From positions 214,489-278,488 of the forward strand of contig VFFE01006863.1 in assembly GCA_008921705.1 (NCBI GenBank): a DNA stretch of 64,000 nucleotides. The letters are read 5' to 3'. Made by a program: the position numbers and the translations under genes. The stretch comes from Burhinus oedicnemus. Its lineage: Eukaryota; Chordata; Aves; Charadriiformes; Burhinidae. The notes under the pieces were generated by a model. The model was not told the origin of the DNA. It made no database searches and saw nothing but the letters and a program-made list of their open reading frames with translations. Below are positions 59,458 through 64,000 of this stretch, in pieces (the first letter of the stretch is position 1; each line of letters begins with the position of its first letter).

Positions 59458-59784
59458 AGGGGGATGGGGAGGGGGGAAACGGGGCTCTGGGCCCATGGCC
59501 AGCTCTGCAGCTGGGTACCTGGTGGGGGGTGAGGGCAGCAGGGCCATGGACGTGCTGGGTGGCTGTGGGGGAGCTGCATCCAGTGGGCTGCAGGCCAGGG
59601 GACGCCCAGGGCTGCATCCATCCTCGGGGCTCCGTTCCCAGGGGTGCGGGGGCAGCTGAGCCCTTGGGGTTTCCCCTGGGTGCCATGAGTGCAGCTGGGG
59701 ACAGGTGGGGCATTAGTGTCCGTCGATGGAAGCCCCTCGATGTTCCTGGGAGAGGATGGGTAGCACAGGGCTGGGGACACTTAG

Positions 59785-60000
59785 CAGCACTGGGCAAGCA
59801 CTGGGAATGCTGAGAAGCTCTGTTCAGCCCTAATCGCCAGCCCTGGTCAGTGCTGGGCAGCAATGGGCAGTGCTGGGCAGCCCTGATCAGCGCTGGTCTG
59901 TGCTGAGAAGCCTTGTGCAACCCTGATCAGTTCTGGTCAGCCCTGGGTAGTGCTGGTCAGCACTGGTCAGCCCCGGGCAGCACTGGTCAGTGCTGGGCAG
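59785..60000. repeat. Decamer tandem array between divergent CYP17A1 and BORCS7 promoters
   Basis: Sixteen consecutive 10-bp units without any insertion or deletion (59,841-60,000), consensus close to TGCTGGTCAG with variants CACTGGTCAG, CCCTGGTCAG and TGCTGGGCAG. More degenerate units extend left to about 59,785. It sits roughly 380 bp from the CYP17A1 TATA box and 220 bp from the BORCS7 start codon. Confidence 0.9.
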
Positions 60001-60216
60001 CCTCGGATTGACCGTGCCCGGGGTGATGTCCGAGTCTGAGGTGTCCTGGGGGAGGCCGTGGGGGGACAAAAGCCCCGGGGGGGCCAGCCCCGGGCAGAGG
60101 CGGCCCCTCCACGGCGGTGCCGCCGCCCGCCGCCGTCCCTGCGCCTTCCTGGCTTTTCTGGCCCCCGGCCCTCGCCGTAGCGGCGCCCGGCGGGGCGAGG
60201 CGGGGCGCGGGCATGG

Positions 60217-60228
60217 CAAGATGGCGGC
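60217..60228 (+). promoter_or_regulatory. BORCS7: YY1 site over the BORCS7 start codon
   Basis: CAAGATGGCGGC matches the YY1 consensus exactly and includes the ATG. YY1 sites in this orientation are common just downstream of the start site of TATA-less genes, which suggests a short 5' UTR. Confidence 0.7.
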
Positions 60229-60361
60229 GGGGGGCGCGGCGGACGCCCAGGCGCGCTTCGGCCACTCGGTGAAGGGGCTCCTGACCGAGAAGGTGACGAG
60301 CTGCGGCACCGACGTGATCGCCCTCACCAAGCAGGTGCTGAAGGGCTCCCGCAGCGCCGAG
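60221..60361 (+). CDS. BORCS7: BORCS7 exon 1
   Basis: 141 nt, 47 codons, from MAAGGAADAQARFGHSVKGL to VLKGSRSAE; phase 0 at gtgagc. Confidence 0.95.
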
Positions 60362-62446
60362 GTGAGCCGCGAGCACAGCCGGACGGCCGACTACAGGGCC
60401 CGGCATTGCGGCCCGGCCCAGCCCCGCCAGCTGCGGAGAGGGAGCGGCGGGCCGGCGCGGGGCATGCTGGGAGCTGTAGTCGGTAGCGGGAGCGGGGCAT
60501 GCTGGGAGCTGTAGCCCGGGGCGGGGAGGGACGGGGGACATCCCTGGGTCTGGGCAGGGGACGGGGACAGCGGGGCCCGGGCTTCGGGCATGGCTGGGCC
60601 GGCGGGACACCGCTGTAGGGCTCTTGGGCCGCGGGTGGCTCTGACAGCGCTGGGGAGGTGGGGGGAGCGGGAGGCTGTCTTTACCTCATGACATCTCTCC
60701 AGGGTGACGGGCTGGAGTGGTGCCTCAGGCTCTCCCTAAGCCTGTGTGCTCTGAGGGGTGGGCACGGCACTGCCATGCTCCCCGCAAGCCTCCCACCATG
60801 TCGCCCCGGGCCCCCGGATTGTCAGCTGTGCATGCAGGTCTGCTGAGCAGCCATCACGAGTGTCTCGGGAGGCACAGAGCTGCTGCCTCTCAGTCCGGTC
60901 TGTGCATTTGTCTTTTAGCTCCTGGGTCAAGCTGCTAGAAACATGGTGATGCAAGAAGATGCCATCCTGCACTCGGAAGATGTAAGCTGTGTTTATCTGC
61001 CAGAGCAACAGTGTTTTTAGTGGACACGAGGAGAGGAGATATGCAGGCATGTTACAGGAGCCCTGTAACTAAATACATGAGTTCAGGCAGCAGGGCCGGT
61101 GGCCAGAACAATTTGGTGCTTCAAACCTGCATGTGCTGCTGGCCTTCAAGTGTCCGGCAGCCCAAGTCAGCCCTTAAGTTGTGCCATCTCTACTGGAAAG
61201 CTTGAGGGACTGTAGGTTGAAACAAAGCACTTAGTGTCTGTACCTGTCATTGGGAAAGAAGAGGGGAGCGTGCCACTGCTGACAGGTACTGGTGGGGGTG
61301 TTTGGGAGGCAGTGCAGTGGTACAGTAATGGCTGTGCTGGAGGAACTCCCTGGGGTGTTGAGACAGCTTGCCCTGTGATTCTCCTGAACTGCTCCCATCG
61401 GACATTGATTCTTTGTTTTGTTCTCCACAGAGTTTAAGGAAAATGGCCATAATAACCACTCATCTACAGTACCAGTAAGTAGGGGACATCTCTGGGAAGC
61501 TGAGTGAATCCCTTGATCCCTTTGTGTTCTACTTAAAGACTTTGCAGGAAGCCTACTCAGACCAATCCCTCTTGTCCGGCTCCTTAAAGCTGAGCAGACC
61601 CTGGAGCTGGGATCTTCCAGCCCTCTTCATCTCCACTGGTACAGTTCAGGCTGTTTTGGGGTGGGAACTGAGATTTTTGCCTCCTGTTTGACATGCACTA
61701 TGTCTCCTGTGAGAGTGTGAGATGCATCTAGGGCTAAGGGGGAGAAACCAGTGCCGCTGCTGTCCTCTGAGCACTTAGTCCAGAAACACACTGAGGTTTT
61801 GGCCTCCTGAGCCCTTGATCAAGTTCCTTTTCTTCAACATAACATAAACCCTGTTGCTGAGATTTTGTTTTTCTAATGCTCTTTTTCTCTCCTTTTCTCA
61901 TCTAGGCAAGAAGCAATTCAGAAGAAGTGAGTACTGAGCTGAAGGAATGCCAGGAGGACGTGGGGGACACATGTTGGGGTTGATGGAAAGGGAAAAGTGA
62001 TGGAGTAGGGTGGGGGAAAACAGAGCGAAAAGGTTTTTGCAGCTGCCTTTGGAGCAGATGCTGGCCCAGCGAGATAGTGTTTCAGTATTGTGAAGAGACA
62101 GGATTTGAGTGAAGGGATGATTTATACCAAAACTTCTGTTTGTTTCATTAATGTGATAGAGCCTGTAAGGTTGTTTGTGATAGGAGATGAGGGTGGTGTA
62201 GAGCAGAGCTGTCTGCTTATGGGTGCACAAAATGAGGTTTGCCTTGTGAGGACATGGAGGTGGATTGGGGAACCCCAGGGTCTCTCTTTGCTGTAGTGTC
62301 AGTGCTAGAGCTGTTCTGGTCCCTTGGGCACAGGCAGCACAGCACAGTCTGGGGAGCACATTGCACTGTGAACCTCTTCTTGCTTGGTCCCCAGTGTCGA
62401 GCAGTCGTCAAACCTACAGGACCAGCTGAGACACTTGCTGAAATGA
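60221..62446 (+). CDS. BORCS7: BLOC-1-related complex subunit 7 (BORCS7), five exons
   Basis: The join is 60,221-60,361, 60,919-60,981, 61,431-61,474, 61,906-61,926 and 62,395-62,446 (321 nt, 106 aa; human about 105-106). All junctions are GT-AG. The small, mostly helical product is a subunit of BORC on the lysosome surface, which recruits ARL8 and thereby kinesin to move lysosomes outwards. The conserved core is easy to recognise: RFGHSVKGLLTEKV, CGTDVIALTKQVLKGSRS, LLGQAARNMV, QEDAILHSED and SLRKMAIITTHLQYQQEAIQ. The N-terminus is Ala/Gly-rich and less conserved. An out-of-frame ATG at 60,213 precedes the chosen start. Confidence 0.96.
60362..60918 (+). other. BORCS7: BORCS7 intron 1
   Basis: 557 bp from gtgagc to ttttag. 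The first half belongs to the CpG island and carries the ZNF143-type sites; the second half is plain. Confidence 0.9.
60461..60515 (-). promoter_or_regulatory. BORCS7: Two tandem ZNF143/STAF-type sites
   Basis: Near-identical 20-bp copies at 60,461-60,480 and 60,496-60,515. On the minus strand they contain ACTACAGCTCCCAGCATGC and the same with G for the first A, which fits the ZNF143 consensus (ACTACAnnnCCCAGnATGC). The copies are 35 bp apart at the start of BORCS7 intron 1. Confidence 0.8.
60919..60981 (+). CDS. BORCS7: BORCS7 exon 2
   Basis: 63 nt, 21 codons (LLGQAARNMVMQEDAILHSE, then D), phase 0 on both sides, donor gtaagc. Confidence 0.96.
60982..61430 (+). other. BORCS7: BORCS7 intron 2
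   Basis: 449 bp, ending in ccacag. No repeats or other features are seen. Confidence 0.9.
61431..61474 (+). CDS. BORCS7: BORCS7 exon 3
   Basis: 44 nt encoding SLRKMAIITTHLQY plus two bases of the next Gln codon; donor gtaagt. Confidence 0.95.
61475..61905 (+). other. BORCS7: BORCS7 intron 3
   Basis: 431 bp. A strong polypyrimidine tract (about 61,866-61,902) precedes the 21-nt microexon. Confidence 0.9.
61906..61926 (+). CDS. BORCS7: BORCS7 exon 4 (21-nt microexon)
   Basis: 21 nt between tctag and gtgagt, encoding the end of a Gln codon, QEAIQK and the first two bases of Asn. The length is a multiple of three, so skipping would keep the frame. The sequence is part of the conserved protein core. 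Confidence 0.93.
61927..62394 (+). other. BORCS7: BORCS7 intron 4
   Basis: 468 bp from gtgagt to ccccag. Nothing else is recognised. Confidence 0.9.
62395..62446 (+). CDS. BORCS7: BORCS7 exon 5
   Basis: 52 nt of coding sequence completing Asn, then VEQSSNLQDQLRHLLK and TGA (62,444-62,446). Confidence 0.96.
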
Positions 62447-62810
62447 AGCGTAGCCGAAGGCAGGAGGACATCTCGACTGGCACGCACTGAGGGCAGCGAA
62501 GCGTCCTGTCCCCTCCAGACCCCGGGGTTCAGACCTGTGTCTGGATGGTGCTGGATGTCAGTTGGGATATGTGCAGAGTCTGTGTTTCTGGGCAGATGGG
62601 CTCCTCTCACGTGCCTCCATCCACGTCTCTGCTCCAGAACACTCGTCTAACTGAAACAAATTTACCTGAAACTTTACTCCCCCCAACAATTCCTGTGTCC
62701 ACTTACTTATCACGTAGCGTGAGGTGCTCAGCCCACACCAGCACCCCTGGCAAGAAATGCATAAAATTGAACCGTGGGTTTTAAATACAGGTGCCTGCAG
62801 TTTGACACTG
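62447..62810 (+). other. BORCS7: BORCS7 3' UTR (probable)
   Basis: After the stop, variant poly(A) hexamers CATAAA (62,760-62,765) and AATACA (62,784-62,789) are followed by TG-rich sequence, which suggests an end near 62,800. A canonical AATAAA occurs only at 63,697. Confidence 0.45.
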
Positions 62811-64000
62811 GTCTGTATTTAGACAGAGATGGCACAGAGTGCAATTTATTTAGGGCATGTTAATCAGTGGGAGCTGTAAGTGCCTGGGTGGGTGAGAGAG
62901 GTGCTTCGGTGTAGACTGAGGTGCCAGTCCCAGGCCAGAATTTCTGAAAGTGGGAATCTGGGCACACAGCTCTGTCACTGGTCCAGCTCGACGTGGTTTG
63001 GCCAGCGTCCTGCTCAGAGGTTATCTTATTTTCCACTCTGCCAGAGTTTGGAACGTCATCCCCTTGCCAACCCATCTGCATTGCCTTCGGCCTTCAACTG
63101 CATTCCTCTTCCTGGGCTGCTGCTCCAGCTCTTGATGAAGCAGCCTTGGCTGTGGTGTGTGTTTGTATCTGGTTGGGAAGGTATCCAAAGGCCCAGCCAG
63201 GAAGCAGTCAGGAGATCATCATGAGCCGGTGTGCTCAGTTCTGCACAGCTCTGTGTTGGAGGACTAGCAACCGGGCTCCTATTCACGTCCCGGGGAGCAG
63301 CATCAGGCCCAGGCTATAAATACTGTGTCTTGGTTTTGGTAAGTGACTTATCTGGAGCACTTGGAGTGCACGGGAAGCACTTGTTTGCCCGAGTGTGCTT
63401 TTCATCAGCTGATACGAGAAGGCAGGCTGAAAGCGGGCATCGGCCTGCCATGTTCCTGTTGGAGCACTCTGGGGGTTTGGCTCCTGTGCTGTGCAGAGCC
63501 TTCTCCTGGGCTAGCTTTCACCATCCCCGTCAGTGTCACTGCCTGTTCGGGCTTCACCTGGTGGCACCACAGCTCCTGCCACTGTTAGCCCAGGGGCCGT
63601 GGGGGCTATTTTTGCCTTGGGAGGCGTCCTGATCCCCAGCTTTGCAGACGCACTTTGGGAATGAGCTGCTGGAGAAGCTGCGATTCACTTGCTGGGAATA
63701 AAAGCTGCCCTGAACACCACCAACCTGCGTCAGAGTCTGTGCTGGATGCCGTCGCTGGCGGTCCCTGTGCAGCAGGGAGGCTGTTTGGGATGGTGGGTCT
63801 CTGCCCTTCAGTGTCCCGCATCGTGCTTCAGCTCCGGGGGCTTCTTTGCAGTTGCAGTGTGTCCTTGCTGCAGGTGGCTCGTCCCCTCCAAGATCCTGTT
63901 CTCTGCAGGGGCTGGAGCAGCTCTGCGGCTTTAAACTCGTGTCCCCCTGCGTTTGGGGCGAGCAGGGACAGGGCGGCGCCATGGGGGTGCAGAGCTGTTG
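62811..64000 (+). other. Region downstream of BORCS7
   Basis: No exon is supported. A canonical AATAAA at 63,697-63,702 could serve a longer BORCS7 transcript. By synteny AS3MT should follow on the plus strand. An ATG in a fair context (GGCGCCATGG, 63,981) at the very end cannot be assigned from seven codons. Confidence 0.4.

Larger units (their letters stand above)
60020..60620 (+). promoter_or_regulatory. BORCS7: CpG-island promoter of BORCS7
   Basis: Dense CpG and GC-box sequence (for example GGGGCGGG near 60,516) surrounds exon 1 with no TATA box, as is typical of a housekeeping promoter. Confidence 0.8.

Noticed and set aside
58417..59547. A 376-codon minus-strand open frame across CYP17A1 exon 1 and intron 1
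   Set aside because: It is in a different frame from the CYP17A1 exons, reads straight through clear splice sites and is proline/glycine-rich. It is a GC-driven shadow.
58863..59813. A 316-codon plus-strand open frame opposite CYP17A1 exon 1
   Set aside because: Antisense to a well-supported exon, low-complexity composition and no family resemblance. GC-rich DNA lacks stop codons by chance.

Overview
This is vertebrate nuclear DNA, almost certainly from a bird. The evidence is split genes with GT-AG introns, CR1 LINE fragments that end in ATTCTATG-type octamers, and the gene order WBP1L (+), CYP17A1 (-), BORCS7 (+). That is the known WBP1L-CYP17A1-BORCS7-AS3MT neighbourhood (human 10q24; chicken chromosome 6, from memory). 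The species cannot be read from the sequence. There are no bacterial operons, CRISPR arrays or phage genes.

Layout. Positions 1-24,349 are AT-rich and hold no gene I can support; they are probably first intron or 5' flank of the longer WBP1L transcript. The stretch contains one CR1 copy with an uninterrupted partial ORF2, one short CR1 tail and simple-sequence tracts. A 20-N assembly gap (24,350-24,369) lies just upstream of the short-isoform first exon of WBP1L. WBP1L then runs over 24,674-47,126 in four coding exons (343 aa), with a T-rich 3' UTR to about 48,460. Near 49 kb the base composition rises clearly in GC. From 48.5 to 55.8 kb is intergenic, with a decayed CR1 copy and a TG/CA-rich tract.

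CYP17A1 is a compact eight-exon gene on the minus strand (59,363 to 55,888; 506 aa) with all P450 signature motifs intact. Its promoter has a TATA box, a perfect SF-1 (NR5A1) site with an adjoining second half-site, and a GATA site. About 860 bp separates its start codon from that of the divergent gene BORCS7 (60,221-62,446, five exons, 106 aa), which has a CpG-island promoter with a YY1 site over the start codon and two tandem ZNF143-type sites in intron 1. Between the two promoters lies a decamer tandem array (59,785-60,000) in perfect 10-bp register over its last 160 bp. From 62.8 kb to the end no further gene is supported; AS3MT would be expected just beyond.

The genes are not functionally linked: a membrane adaptor for NEDD4-family ubiquitin ligases, a steroidogenic P450 and a lysosome-positioning subunit. 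I see no new gene system. The most interesting items are the decamer array between the divergent promoters, the conserved short WBP1L first exon with an overlapping upstream ORF beside an assembly gap, the tandem ZNF143 sites and a U2-snRNA-like 5' fragment in WBP1L intron 3. All exon joins were worked out by hand from reading frame, splice signals and remembered family structure; none was checked by alignment or RNA data.
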